A stretch of DNA of 21,419 nucleotides from Duncaniella sp. (GCA_029052375.1 JAIDJD010000100.1:1-21419); one strand, 5' to 3'. Positions 1-7,108 are shown, counted from the first letter of the stretch. The notes: generated by a model not told the origin, from the sequence alone. Translations and numbers: made by a program.

Positions 1-774
1 GGCCTTGAGGAAGCCGATGACGGTCTCGGAGTCGACGTCATACTGGTGCTTGGAGGGCTCCATGGGCTTGGGCTCGATGAGGAATGTGCCGTCGAAGCCC
101 TTCGAGCGGGCATAGTCGCGGGCCAGGGTGAGCATTGTGGCCAGGTGTTCCTTCTCGCGCTTCTGGTCTGTGTTGAGGATGCTCATGTAGCCTTCGCGGC
201 CGCCCCAGAAGACGTAGTTCTTGCCGCCGAGGGCGATGGTGGCGTCGATGGCGTTCTTGATCTGCACGGCTGCGCGGGCCACGGTGTCGAAGTCGGGGTT
301 GGTGGCGGCGCCGTTCATGTAGCGGGCGTGGCTGAAGACGTTGGCGGTGCCCCAGAGGTTCTTGATGCCGGTCTCGGCCATCTTCTCCTTGAGGTATGCC
401 ACGATGGCCTTCATGTTGGCCTCGTACTCCTCGATGCTCGAGCCCTCGTCCACGAGGTCTACGTCATGGAAGCAGAAGTATTCGATGCCCATCTTCTGCA
501 TGAACTCGAAGCCTGCGTCGGCCTTCTGCTTGGCGATGGTGACGGCGTCGGCGCCCTTGTTCCAGGGGAACGACTTGGTGGTGCCGCCGAACTGGTCGCC
601 GCCCTCTGCGCAGAGGGTGTGCCACCAGGCCATGGCGAACTTGAGCCATTCCTTCATGGGCTTGCCGAGGACCATCTTGTCGGCGTCGTAGTAACGGAAG
701 GCGAGGGGATTCTTGGAATCCTTGCCCTCAAACTTGATTTTCCCTATGCCGGGGAAGTATTCTTTTACTGCCAT
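1..774 (-). CDS. xylA: Xylose isomerase, N-terminal 258 residues (3' end beyond window)
   Basis: Cytoplasmic enzyme that interconverts D-xylose and D-xylulose, the first step of xylose catabolism. I read 258 in-frame codons on the minus strand from an ATG at 774-772 (MAVKEYFPGIGKIKFEG) to the window edge; no stop is reached, so the gene is partial. Family landmarks are visible: WWHTLCAEGGDQFGG near residue 50, the FCFHDVDLV segment with the active-site histidine near residue 100, NLWGTANVF near 140, FWGGREGY near 190 and the metal-binding LIEPKPMEPSKHQYD near 235. The family is usually about 440 residues, so roughly 60% is present. It lies 75 bp downstream of xylB in the same orientation and is probably co-transcribed with it and the Nudix regulator. 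A transporter might follow outside the window. Confidence 0.96.
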   Translation of the reverse strand, partial: MAVKEYFPGIGKIKFEGKDSKNPLAFRYYDADKMVLGKPMKEWLKFAMAWWHTLCAEGGDQFGGTTKSFPWNKGADAVTIAKQKADAGFEFMQKMGIEYFCFHDVDLVDEGSSIEEYEANMKAIVAYLKEKMAETGIKNLWGTANVFSHARYMNGAATNPDFDTVARAAVQIKNAIDATIALGGKNYVFWGGREGYMSILNTDQKREKEHLATMLTLARDYARSKGFDGTFLIEPKPMEPSKHQYDVDSETVIGFLKA

Positions 775-849
775 AGGTGTGAGATGTGGTTAGTAGGTTA
801 TGGGATTTGGGTTGTATTGAGTTTCTGTGTTTCTGTTTCTTGGGGTGTG

Positions 850-2340
850 TCAGCGGGCGAGGATGGCGTTGAGGCGCTCTTTCCAGAGGGCGTATGCGTC
901 GGCGTATGCCGCGGCGTTGGCCGTGTCGGGCTCTATCACCTCTATGCGCTCGAGGCTCTCGAAGGCCTCGTTGTTGTCCTTGTATATGCCTGCGCCGATG
1001 CCTGCGCCCTTGGCCGCGCCTACAGAGCCGTCGGTGTCGTAGAGCTCGATGGTGGCTCCGGAGACTCCGGCGAGGGTGTTGCGGAAGAGGGGCGAGAGGA
1101 ACATATTGGCGTGTCCGGCGTGTATCTTGGCGAGCTTCATGCCCATCTGCTGCATCACCTCCATGCCGTACATGAAGGAGAAGACTATGCCTTCCTGCTC
1201 GGCGCGGAGCAGGTGAGAGCGGTCGTGGGTCAGGAAGTTGACGCCGTGTATCGAGGCTCCTGTCTCGCGGTTGCAGAGGACGCGCTCGGCTCCGTTGCCG
1301 AAGGGGATGACGGAGAGGCCTGCGGCGCCGATGGGGGCCTTGGCGGCCAGCTCGTTCATGCCGGGATAGGAGATGCCGTCGGGGGCCATGTTGCGCTTGC
1401 TCCAGGAGTTGAGGATGCCGGTGCCGTTGATGCAGAGGAGGACGCCGAGGCGTGTCTGGCCGGGCTCGTGGTTGACGTGGGCGAAGGTGTTGACCCTGCT
1501 GCGGTGGTCATAGTTGACGTCGCCGAGCACGCCGTAGACCACGCCCGAGGTGCCGGCGGTAGAGGCTACCTCGCCGGGGTTGAAGACGTTGAGCGAGAGG
1601 GCGTTGTTGGGCTGGTCGCCTGCGCGGTAGCAGACGGGGATGCCGGGGGCGAGGCCGAGCTCTGCGGCGGCCTCGGGGGTCACTTCGCCCTGGTTGCTGA
1701 AGGTGGGGACTATCTCGGGGAGGATGGAGGCGGGAAAGCCGAAGTGGTCCATCATCATGCGCGAGGGGGCGCCCTTCGCAAAGTCCCAGAGCATCATCTC
1801 GGAGAGGCCCGAGACGGTGGTGGCTATGCGGCCGGTGAGCTTCATGGCGGCATAGTCGCCGGGGAGCATTATCTTGTCTATCTTGGCGAAGGTCTCGGGC
1901 TCGTTCTCCTTGACCCATGCCAGCTTGGTGGCGGTGAAGTTGCCGGGCTGGTTGAGCAGGGTGGGGAGGCAGGCGTCGGGGCCGAGGCGCTTGTAGGCTT
2001 CCTCGCCGTAGGGGACGCCGCGTGAGTCACACCAGATGATGGCGGGGCGCAGGGGGTTCCTGTCCTTGTCTACCATCACGAGGCCGTGCATCTGATAGGA
2101 GATGCCTATGGCGGCTATCTCTTTGGGGTCGGCGCCCGAGGATGCAAGCACCGAGGCGGTGGCGTGTTTCATGCAGTCCCACCACTGTTCGGGGCGCTGT
2201 TCGGCCCAGCCCGGACGCAGGGAGATTATCTCTGCTTCGGTGCGGGGATAGAAGTCTGAGGCTACGGTCTTGCCGGTCTGAGAGTCTACGAGGCTGGCCT
2301 TCACCGAAGAGCTGCCTATGTCATATCCGAGAAGATACAT
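850..2340 (-). CDS. xylB: Xylulokinase (FGGY carbohydrate kinase)
   Basis: Phosphorylates D-xylulose to xylulose-5-phosphate with ATP, feeding the pentose phosphate pathway; cytoplasmic. The product has 496 residues, the usual size for the family. The N-terminus MYLLGYDIGSSSVKASLVD is the phosphate-binding strand-turn of the actin-like ATPase fold. YQMHGLVMVD near residue 85 and IIWCDSRG near 105 fit the sugar-binding half. AGDQPNNALSLN near 240 holds the catalytic-type Asp, followed by GEVASTAGTSGVVYG. A glycine-rich segment AKGAGIGAGIY near 450 is the C-terminal nucleotide site. It lies between the Nudix regulator (72 bp upstream) and xylA (75 bp downstream), which makes xylulose the likely substrate rather than another ketose. 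Confidence 0.95.
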   Translation of the reverse strand: MYLLGYDIGSSSVKASLVDSQTGKTVASDFYPRTEAEIISLRPGWAEQRPEQWWDCMKHATASVLASSGADPKEIAAIGISYQMHGLVMVDKDRNPLRPAIIWCDSRGVPYGEEAYKRLGPDACLPTLLNQPGNFTATKLAWVKENEPETFAKIDKIMLPGDYAAMKLTGRIATTVSGLSEMMLWDFAKGAPSRMMMDHFGFPASILPEIVPTFSNQGEVTPEAAAELGLAPGIPVCYRAGDQPNNALSLNVFNPGEVASTAGTSGVVYGVLGDVNYDHRSRVNTFAHVNHEPGQTRLGVLLCINGTGILNSWSKRNMAPDGISYPGMNELAAKAPIGAAGLSVIPFGNGAERVLCNRETGASIHGVNFLTHDRSHLLRAEQEGIVFSFMYGMEVMQQMGMKLAKIHAGHANMFLSPLFRNTLAGVSGATIELYDTDGSVGAAKGAGIGAGIYKDNNEAFESLERIEVIEPDTANAAAYADAYALWKERLNAILAR

Positions 2341-2412
2341 TGGTTCAGGATTTGAGAGGTTTATGTTTAGGTATGGAGGGGGGCAGGAGGGGTGTCCTGA
2401 TGCCCGGGGGTG

Positions 2413-3138
2413 TTATCTTGCGTTGTTGTACGACTTGCGGTCAAACTTGTAGTAGCGGGCGGCGCGGTGGGCCACGCCCTTCTGGTGCTCGTCGAGGGGC
2501 ACCACGTAGGGCATCTGGGCTATCTTCTTGTGGAAGTTGCGGACGTCGAGCTGGCGGTCGTAGACAATCTCGGTGAGCAGGCGCAGCTGCGAGGCGGTGA
2601 ACTTCTTGGGCAGGAGGTCGAAGAGGATGGCCCTGTTGTTGTCGGCCTCGCGTCGTATGGCCTGGAGGGCGTCGGAGAGTATGGTGTTGTGGTCGAAGGC
2701 CAGGGTGCCGACGGCGTTGACGGGCACCCAGACGGCCTGCTCGCGGTGGATGCCGCGCTGGAGGCCCTGGTCGAGCTTGACGATGGCAAAGTAGGCTATG
2801 GTGACTATACGCTCAACCCTCGCCTTCTGGGCGCGCTCGAGCCAGTAGACGTCGCGGGCGTTGCGCGTGCGGTCTTTCGAGCCGAACGCCTTGAACTGGC
2901 TCAGGCGGATGTCCTTGGCGCCGGTCAGCTCGGCGAGCACGCGCGAGGCGGCCTCGTCGAGGTCCTCGTCCTGGTAGATGAGCGAGCCGGGCAGCTTGAG
3001 GTCGTTGTACTCGCCGGCCTTGTCCTCGCCCTGGCGTCTGACAAGCAGCACCTGAAGGTTGGAGCCGTCAAAGCCGATGACTACGCAGTCTACGGAGATG
3101 TGATTGTTGGCTAATGGTTGGGGAGTGGCAGTCTCCAT
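2413..3138 (-). CDS. Nudix-fold transcriptional regulator of the xylose operon (NrtR/XylR-like)
   Basis: Probable sugar-responsive DNA-binding regulator of 241 residues. Residues about 15-150 form a Nudix fold (VDCVVIGFDGSNLQVLLVRR, then KLPGSLIYQDEDLDEAASRVLAELTG). The Nudix box is degenerate: the REUxEExG core reads RVLAELTG, so the glutamates needed for metal-dependent hydrolysis are largely missing, as expected of a ligand sensor rather than an enzyme. Residues about 175-205 (FTASQLRLLTEIVYDRQLDVRNFHKKI) match the winged-helix half of NrtR-type regulators. In Bacteroides, Nudix-related regulators are known for arabinose, and as I recall for xylose, next to the matching catabolic genes. 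It is first in the operon, so it probably autoregulates through the palindrome at 3201-3238. An active Nudix hydrolase is the less likely alternative. Confidence 0.85.
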   Translation of the reverse strand: METATPQPLANNHISVDCVVIGFDGSNLQVLLVRRQGEDKAGEYNDLKLPGSLIYQDEDLDEAASRVLAELTGAKDIRLSQFKAFGSKDRTRNARDVYWLERAQKARVERIVTIAYFAIVKLDQGLQRGIHREQAVWVPVNAVGTLAFDHNTILSDALQAIRREADNNRAILFDLLPKKFTASQLRLLTEIVYDRQLDVRNFHKKIAQMPYVVPLDEHQKGVAHRAARYYKFDRKSYNNAR

Positions 3139-3173
3139 GGTGTTGGTATAAAGCGTTGTGTTGTTTTATGGCG

Positions 3174-3205
3174 CAAATATACAAACTTTATTTTGAACTA
3201 ACAAA
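3174..3205 (-). promoter_or_regulatory. Promoter of the xylose operon
   Basis: On the minus strand TTTG (complement of 3202-3205) is followed after exactly 20 bp by TATATTTG (complement of 3174-3181). This is the Bacteroidetes -33/-7 form TTTG-N20-TAnnTTTG. The expected transcript start is about 30 nt upstream of the regulator's ATG at 3138. Confidence 0.8.
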
Positions 3206-3238
3206 AACTTTTCATAAAAAGTACAAAAAGTTTTTTGT
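3201..3238. promoter_or_regulatory. Candidate operator palindrome over the xylose promoter
   Basis: ACAAAAACTTTT at 3201-3212 is mirrored by AAAAAGTTTTTTGT ending at 3238 (one extra T), with a second nested inverted repeat ACTTTT-cata-AAAAGT inside. The block covers the -33 element and the DNA just upstream of it, a good place for a regulator to act. That the adjacent Nudix protein binds here is inference. Confidence 0.45.
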
Positions 3239-3517
3239 CTCCATAAACAGCTAAAATATAAAAAATTAGTTTTCATACGATTAACAATAAGGGGCTCTCT
3301 GCCCGTCTCTGCCGGGGGGTATAAAAAATCCTGCAAAAGCAAAAAATTCCGAACATTTGCCCGAAGGCTGTTGTTAGGTAGACAGAAGATCGCCCCGAGG
3401 GAACGATGGCCGTCCCGGCCCGTCACGCCCGCTTGCCGCAGGGATCCTCACCGAATTTCAACAACTCAAAAAAACTTTTCAACACGCGATAATAACACAT
3501 TTACATTTTTCACAACT

Positions 3518-4636
3518 ATGAAACGTATCCTCCTCGCAACCGCCGCCATCGCCACGGGCTGTATGATCGGCATCAATGCACAGAACGTCATAGAACGTCC
3601 TACTCTGGCCGACAACTGGTCTCTCGGTGTAGACGCCGGCGTAACCACTCCTCTCAAGGGCCACTCCTTCTTCCAGAATATGCGCGGCCAGTATGGCCTC
3701 CACCTGGAGAAACAGCTCACACCGCTGGTAGGCTTCGGCGTCGAAGGACGCTGGGGCGTCAACACCACCCCGAGCCGCACGGCCTTCGACACCCAGTATG
3801 TGGGCGCCTACGGCACACTCAACTTCAACACCCTCTTCGGAGGCTTCAGCTGCTCGCCGCGTCCCGTCAACGTCGACGCCGTCGTGGGCGCAGGCTGGAT
3901 ACACCAGTACGGCGAGCCCGGCCCCGGATACAAGAAGAACGACATGGGTGCCAAGTTTGGCCTCGACTTCGACTTCCGCGTATGCGACCACTTCAGCATC
4001 GCCCTCAAGCCTGCCGTCCTCTACAACGTCACCGGCGGCAAGACCCAGCTCAACGCCAACCGCGCCAACTTCGAGATGATGGTGGGCCTCAACTACAACT
4101 TCGGCCCCGGCTTCCAGTGTGTGACGGTCCCTGCTGACCGCAGCGCCGAGGTGGCCGCCCTCAACGAGCAGGTCAACGCCCTGCGCGCCGAGGTAGACGG
4201 CACCGCAGCCGCCCTGGCCGCCACCACAGCCCAGAGCGCCGAGCTCGCCGCGGCCCTCGAGGCCTGCCGCAACCAGGCTCCCAAGGTGGTGATGGACACC
4301 ACCAACACCCTCAGCAGTGTCCGCTACGTCTTCTTCAAGATAGGCTCGGCCGTCATCACCCCCGACCAGCAGCCCAACATCGAGATGATAGCCGCATATC
4401 TCAACAACCATCCCGGCAGTGTGGTGGTGGTCAAGGGCTATGCATCGCAGGACGGCCCCAAGGAACTCAACGAGCGCCTCGCCCAGAAGCGTGCCGAGAG
4501 CGTCAAGACAGCCCTCATGAAGCGCTACAAGATTCCCGCAGACCGCATCAAGGCAGAGGGTCAGGGCATCGGACATATGTTCTCTGAAGAGTCCTGGAAC
4601 CGCGTCTCCATCTGTATCCTCGAAGACAGCAAGTAG
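3518..4636 (+). CDS. OmpA-family outer membrane protein with coiled-coil linker
   Basis: Envelope protein of 372 residues expected to span the outer membrane and grip peptidoglycan. I chose the ATG at 3518, not the open frame from 3371, because MKRILLATAAIATGCMIGINA is a clean signal peptide. Residues about 30-200 alternate as a small beta-barrel (NWSLGVDAGVTTPLKG ... FEMMVGLNYNFGPGF). Residues about 205-250 form an Ala/Glu/Leu-rich coiled coil (EVAALNEQVNALRAEVDG). Residues about 265-372 are the OmpA C-terminal domain (YVFFKIGSAVITPDQQPNIE, VVVKGYASQDGPKELNERLAQKRAESV). The peptidoglycan-binding loop reads GYASQDG instead of the classical GHTDxxG, a variant I associate with Bacteroidetes members. 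It is monocistronic; a terminator follows at 4779-4817. Confidence 0.92.
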   Translation: MKRILLATAAIATGCMIGINAQNVIERPTLADNWSLGVDAGVTTPLKGHSFFQNMRGQYGLHLEKQLTPLVGFGVEGRWGVNTTPSRTAFDTQYVGAYGTLNFNTLFGGFSCSPRPVNVDAVVGAGWIHQYGEPGPGYKKNDMGAKFGLDFDFRVCDHFSIALKPAVLYNVTGGKTQLNANRANFEMMVGLNYNFGPGFQCVTVPADRSAEVAALNEQVNALRAEVDGTAAALAATTAQSAELAAALEACRNQAPKVVMDTTNTLSSVRYVFFKIGSAVITPDQQPNIEMIAAYLNNHPGSVVVVKGYASQDGPKELNERLAQKRAESVKTALMKRYKIPADRIKAEGQGIGHMFSEESWNRVSICILEDSK

Positions 4637-4637
4637 A

Positions 4638-4720
4638 GTTTAGGGTTGAAAGTTGAGAGTTGTGAGTTGAAAGAAGTTTAAGGTTTAGGGCCTTGCGGCC
4701 TTAGGTTTAAAGTTTAGACA
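4638..4720 (+). repeat. 3'-end-associated repeat module, left copy
   Basis: Starting one base after the ompA stop: GGTTGAAAGTTGAGAGTTG, then GTTTAAGGTTTAGGGC, a short palindrome GGCC-TTGC-GGCC, then CTTAGGTTTAAAGTTTAG. The same module, inverted, sits at the 3' end of riboflavin synthase (5173-5280), so each convergent gene ends in the module in the same orientation relative to itself. Confidence 0.75.
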
Positions 4721-4778
4721 ACGGCTTCTCTCCCAATCCCCCCCGACCGCAGTAATATACACATATATACTATAATAC

Positions 4779-4817
4779 AATGTCCTGCAAGACGACGGCG
4801 TCTCGCAGGACATTTTT
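4779..4817 (+). terminator. Rho-independent terminator downstream of ompA
   Basis: AATGTCCTGC at 4779-4788 pairs with GCAGGACATT at 4805-4814, and an inner AGACG/CGTCT stem lies across one mismatch. ATTTTTC follows. It is about 143 nt past the ompA stop, separated from it by the repeat module. Confidence 0.8.
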
Positions 4818-4870
4818 CTGTTGTGATTCAACGGCTGGGCCGTCGCGTGGTCATACACCGAAGCCCCCCG

Positions 4871-4934
4871 GTAGGGCCGCGCCCGCCACACGCGTGGGAT
4901 GAGGACGTGCCCACACAGTGCCGGAGACACGAGG
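4871..4934. repeat. Dispersed intergenic module, copy 1
   Basis: GTAGGGCCGCGCCCGCC ... CACGAGG closely resembles 6967-7033 (GTAGGGTCGCGCCCGCC ... CACGAGG) through most of its length. It has no coding sense in either place and appears to be a shared building block of the two intergenic blocks. Confidence 0.6.
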
Positions 4935-5172
4935 CTCCGCCGTCATAACCGCGGAGCGGTTAAATCTACCGAAGCCCCACGATTATTCGTGGGGTATACG
5001 TGCCATATACATAACAACCAACCGCGGAGCGGTTGCATTTGGTGAGTGTGGAGCTGGCGTCCGTGAGGACGCCGATTTATAGAGCCGATTTGTAGATAAG
5101 GTGTGAAGTTGGTGTCTTGCAGACGCCCCCGCCGGGGATACGCCCATCCGCGTGTGGATGCGTCAGCATCCC

Positions 5173-5280
5173 GTTCGGCGAAGCCTGAACTTTAAACCTA
5201 AGGCGCTTGCGCCCTAAACTTTAAACCTAAGGCGCTTGCGCCCTAAACCTTAAACCTCTCTCAACTCTCAACTTTCAACA
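5173..5280 (-). repeat. 3'-end-associated repeat module, right copy
   Basis: Reading the minus strand from ribE: GTTGAAAGTTGAGAGTTGAG, GGTTTAAGGTTTAGGGC, palindrome, CTTAGGTTTAAAGTTTAG, with the palindrome unit given twice in tandem, then a GGCTTCGCC hairpin. It is an inverted copy of 4638-4720. The ribE stop codon TGA (5277-5275) lies inside the module. Confidence 0.75.
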
Positions 5281-5889
5281 CCCTTGAGACAGCTCCGCCA
5301 GGCGGGCGAGATACTTGCCTATGATGTCAAACTCGATGTTGACGCGTGTGCCGGGCTTTATCTGCTTGAAGTTGGTGTGCTCGAAGGTGTACGGGATGAT
5401 GGCCACGCGGAACGAGCTCCTCTCCGAGTCGCACACCGTCAGCGACACGCCGTTGACCGTCACCGAACCCTTCTCGACAGTCATGTAGCCCTTGGCCGCC
5501 ATCTCGGGCGACACCTCGTATTCAAACTTGTAGTAGCGGCTGCCGTCCACCTCCTCGATGTCTGTGCAGACAGCGGTGGTGTCCACGTGGCCCTGCACGA
5601 TGTGGCCGTCGAGGCGTCCGTTCATCACCATCGAGCGCTCGAGGTTCACCTCGTCGCCGGGCTTTAGGTCGCCGAGGTTCGAGCGGTCGAGCGTCTCCTG
5701 TATGGCGGTGACGGTATAGGTGCCGTCGGTGTTGAGCGACACCACGGTGAGGCACACGCCGTTGTGGGCCACGCTCTGGTCTATGTGGAGCTCCTCGCCG
5801 AAGCTGCACTTGACTGTGAGGTCTACATTGCCGTCGCGGCGCTCGGCGGCGGTCACGCGGGCGGCTTCTTCTACTATTCCTGAGAACAT
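5275..5889 (-). CDS. ribE: Riboflavin synthase, alpha subunit
   Basis: Dismutates two molecules of 6,7-dimethyl-8-ribityllumazine to riboflavin and a pyrimidine, the last step of riboflavin synthesis; cytoplasmic trimer. The product has 204 residues, close to the family's usual 200-215. The N-terminus MFSGIVEEAARV is the family hallmark. Two lumazine-binding repeats are visible: the first at residues 1-95 with VAHNGVCLTVVS and LERSM, the second from about 98 with GHIVQGHVDTTA, GSVTVNGVSLTV and FDIIGKYLARL. The C-terminal SQGC and the stop lie at the edge of a repeat module, so the natural end may have been altered slightly. It is transcribed divergently from the corrinoid adenosyltransferase across a 78-bp gap. 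The symbol ribC is also used for this enzyme. Confidence 0.95.
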   Translation of the reverse strand: MFSGIVEEAARVTAAERRDGNVDLTVKCSFGEELHIDQSVAHNGVCLTVVSLNTDGTYTVTAIQETLDRSNLGDLKPGDEVNLERSMVMNGRLDGHIVQGHVDTTAVCTDIEEVDGSRYYKFEYEVSPEMAAKGYMTVEKGSVTVNGVSLTVCDSERSSFRVAIIPYTFEHTNFKQIKPGTRVNIEFDIIGKYLARLAELSQGC

Positions 5890-5916
5890 ATCGGTTGTTT
5901 GTTGGTTTTAACGATA

Positions 5917-5944
5917 CAAATTTACGATTTTTCCATTAACTTTG
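5917..5944. promoter_or_regulatory. Divergent -7 boxes for ribE and the corrinoid adenosyltransferase
   Basis: Minus strand: TAAATTTG (complement of 5917-5924), about 28 bp from the ribE ATG. Plus strand: TAACTTTG at 5937-5944, about 23 bp from the ATG at 5968. Both fit TAnnTTTG, but neither has a good TTTG at the expected -33 position. The two promoters would share the same DNA. Confidence 0.5.
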
Positions 5945-5967
5945 CATCCATCAACCCCCCTGAAATC

Positions 5968-6528
5968 ATGAAAAAAAGCCTTCTCTACACACGCACCGGC
6001 GATGCCGGCCAGACCTCGCTCGTAGGCGGCGAGCGCATAGCCAAGAATTCGGCCCGATGCACGGCCTACGGCACCGTCGACGAGCTCAACGCCCATCTCG
6101 GCCTCCTCCAGGCCCATGCCGCCTCTGTCCCCGGCGCCGAGGCCGAGGCCGCGAGGCTCCTGGCCGTCGAGGCGCGCCTCTTCTGTCTCGGAGCCTACCT
6201 TGCCGACCCCCGCGCCGACGCTTGCGAGGGTGTGGCCGACAAGGACATCGAGGCCCTCGAGGAGGCCATCGACATCCTCGACGACGCCGTGCCCCCGATG
6301 GACAGCTTCGTGTTGCCCGGCGGCACAGTCGCCGCCGCGCAGGCCCACGTGGCCCGCACCGTCTGCCGCCGTGCCGAGCGCCTGATGCTTGACCTCCGCG
6401 CCGAGCTTGCCTCCGGGCTCGACCCCCGCGCCCTCACCTACGTAAACCGTCTCAGCGACTACCTCTTTGCCCTCGCACGCTATCTCAACTTCCTCCTCGG
6501 CGCCGAAGACGTCAAGGTAGAGTTTTAG
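5968..6528 (+). CDS. ATP:cob(I)alamin adenosyltransferase, PduO type
   Basis: Transfers the adenosyl group of ATP to cob(I)alamin, making adenosylcobalamin for B12-dependent enzymes; cytoplasmic trimer in the family. The product has 186 residues from the ATG at 5968 (MKKSLLYTRTGDAGQTSLVGG). An upstream extension to 5899 would read through the promoter and was dropped. Landmarks: the N-terminal ATP-binding YTRTGDAGQTSLVGGERIAK, AYGTVDELNAHLG near 35, SFVLPGGTVAAAQAHVARTVCRRAER near 112-137, and YVNRLSDYLFALARYLN near 160. It ends two bases before the first long repeat begins; no separate terminator is visible between them. Confidence 0.94.
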   Translation: MKKSLLYTRTGDAGQTSLVGGERIAKNSARCTAYGTVDELNAHLGLLQAHAASVPGAEAEAARLLAVEARLFCLGAYLADPRADACEGVADKDIEALEEAIDILDDAVPPMDSFVLPGGTVAAAQAHVARTVCRRAERLMLDLRAELASGLDPRALTYVNRLSDYLFALARYLNFLLGAEDVKVEF

Positions 6529-6530
6529 AG

Positions 6531-6957
6531 CAGGGCCGGAGGCATGGTATTGTCGGCTGTTGCCCATCCACAGCCCCGGAGGGGGCTGCATAGAGGAAAC
6601 CCCAGGGTGGACAGGCGGAGACGCAGTCGGAGCCTGGCCTCCCTGGGGCTTTTGCTCACCCTCCCCAATCAACCCCGGAAGCGGGTTGCACGGTACGCCT
6701 TTGTTGTGCAACCCGCTTCCGGGGTTGAATATCCTGTTATCCCGCTTGCCCCCAGGGAGGACGGCTGCGACTGCGTCTCCGCTCGTCCACCCTGGGGTTT
6801 CCTCTGTCCTGCCCCTGCTGGGGCAGAGATGTGTGTTTCTGCGTACTGCCTGATACACAGTTCAACCGCTCCGCGGTAGATGTGGTTGGGGTGTGCCTTT
6901 ACCCCACGAATGAATTCGTGGGGCTTTTGTAGATTCAACGGCTCCGCCGTTGGGGGT
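6531..6957 (+). repeat. 427-bp direct repeat, copy A, with nested long palindrome
   Basis: Matches 7119-7545 over the same 427 bp with about ten mismatches. The core folds on itself: 6592-6612 pairs with 6785-6805 (21 bp), 6615-6629 with 6768-6782 (15 bp), 6638-6648 with 6750-6760 (11 bp) and 6670-6691 with 6706-6727 (22 bp, 14-nt loop). Small hairpins flank it: CAGCCCC-GGAG-GGGGCTG at 6571-6588 and TGCCCC-TGCT-GGGGCA at 6810-6825. The tail adds AACCGC-TCC-GCGGT and CCCCACGAA-TGAA-TTCGTGGGG (6902-6923). No transposase is present. Open frames across it are by-products of the palindrome. Confidence 0.9.
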
Positions 6958-6966
6958 GGCCCGCCA

Positions 6967-7033
6967 GTAGGGTCGCGCCCGCCCCACCCGCGTGTAGATA
7001 AGGCCCTGCCCACGTAGAGCCGGAGGCACGAGG
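6967..7033. repeat. Dispersed intergenic module, copy 2
   Basis: GTAGGGTCGCGCCCGCC ... GCCGGAGGCACGAGG corresponds to 4871-4934. It lies in the spacer between repeat copies A and B. Confidence 0.6.
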
Positions 7034-7083
7034 TATACGTCCTGACCCTACTATTGCTCTACACCGCGCCCGCCATAGTGCAT

Positions 7084-7108
7084 CCTTCAGGGTCTCCGGC
7101 CCTGAAGG
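7084..7108. repeat. Hairpin in the spacer between repeats A and B
   Basis: CCTTCAGGG-TCTCCGG-CCCTGAAGG is a perfect 9-bp stem with a 7-nt loop. There is no T-tract on either side, so it is not an obvious terminator. Confidence 0.6.

Larger units (their letters stand above)
3139..3517. other. Intergenic region between the xylose operon and ompA
   Basis: The region has no credible gene. Its first 200 bp are AT-rich and hold the xylose promoter and operator. About 3365-3450 is GC-rich (CCCCGAGGGAACGATGG and following bases) and may be ompA leader sequence. I could not find a convincing TTTG/TAnnTTTG pair for ompA. AACATTTG at 3352-3359 is one mismatch from a -7 box but lacks a -33 partner. Confidence 0.6.
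4637..5274. repeat. Mosaic of short palindromes between ompA and ribE
   Basis: This 638-bp gap between convergent genes holds no credible gene. It contains GC-rich hairpins: AACCGC-GGA-GCGGTT at 4947-4961 and again at 5020-5034; CCCCACGA-TTAT-TCGTGGGG at 4975-4994; GGCGTCC-GTGA-GGACGCC near 5055; GTTC-GGCGAAGCC-TGAAC at 5173-5190; and GGCGC-TTGC-GCC twice between 5200 and 5245. Several recur in the 6.5-7.6 kb block, some in the opposite orientation. The pattern resembles REP-type palindromic elements. Confidence 0.7.

Noticed and set aside
46..2025. 659-codon open frame on the plus strand
   Set aside because: It is antisense to xylA and xylB, both of which have clear family motifs. The translation is low-complexity Gly/Val/Glu/Ala, typical of the antisense of GC-rich genes.
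3166..3426. 86-codon minus-strand frame upstream of the xylose operon
   Set aside because: It overlaps the promoter and operator of the operon and reads through AT-rich non-coding DNA (Phe/Leu/Asn-rich peptide).
3479..4576. 365-codon open frame antisense to ompA
   Set aside because: The sense frame has a signal peptide, coiled coil and OmpA domain; the antisense frame has none and arises from codon bias.
4637..5274. CRISPR array
   Set aside because: The repeated units are palindromes of different sequence at irregular distances, without regular spacers. No cas gene is seen.
5890..5967. FMN or cobalamin riboswitch between ribE and the adenosyltransferase
   Set aside because: The gap is 78 bp and filled by two promoter boxes; it is too short for either riboswitch and no conserved boxes are seen.
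5908..6858. 316-codon minus-strand frame running through repeat A into the adenosyltransferase
   Set aside because: It is half palindrome and half antisense of a clear gene. Similar peptides appear at each repeat copy, which marks a repeat artefact.
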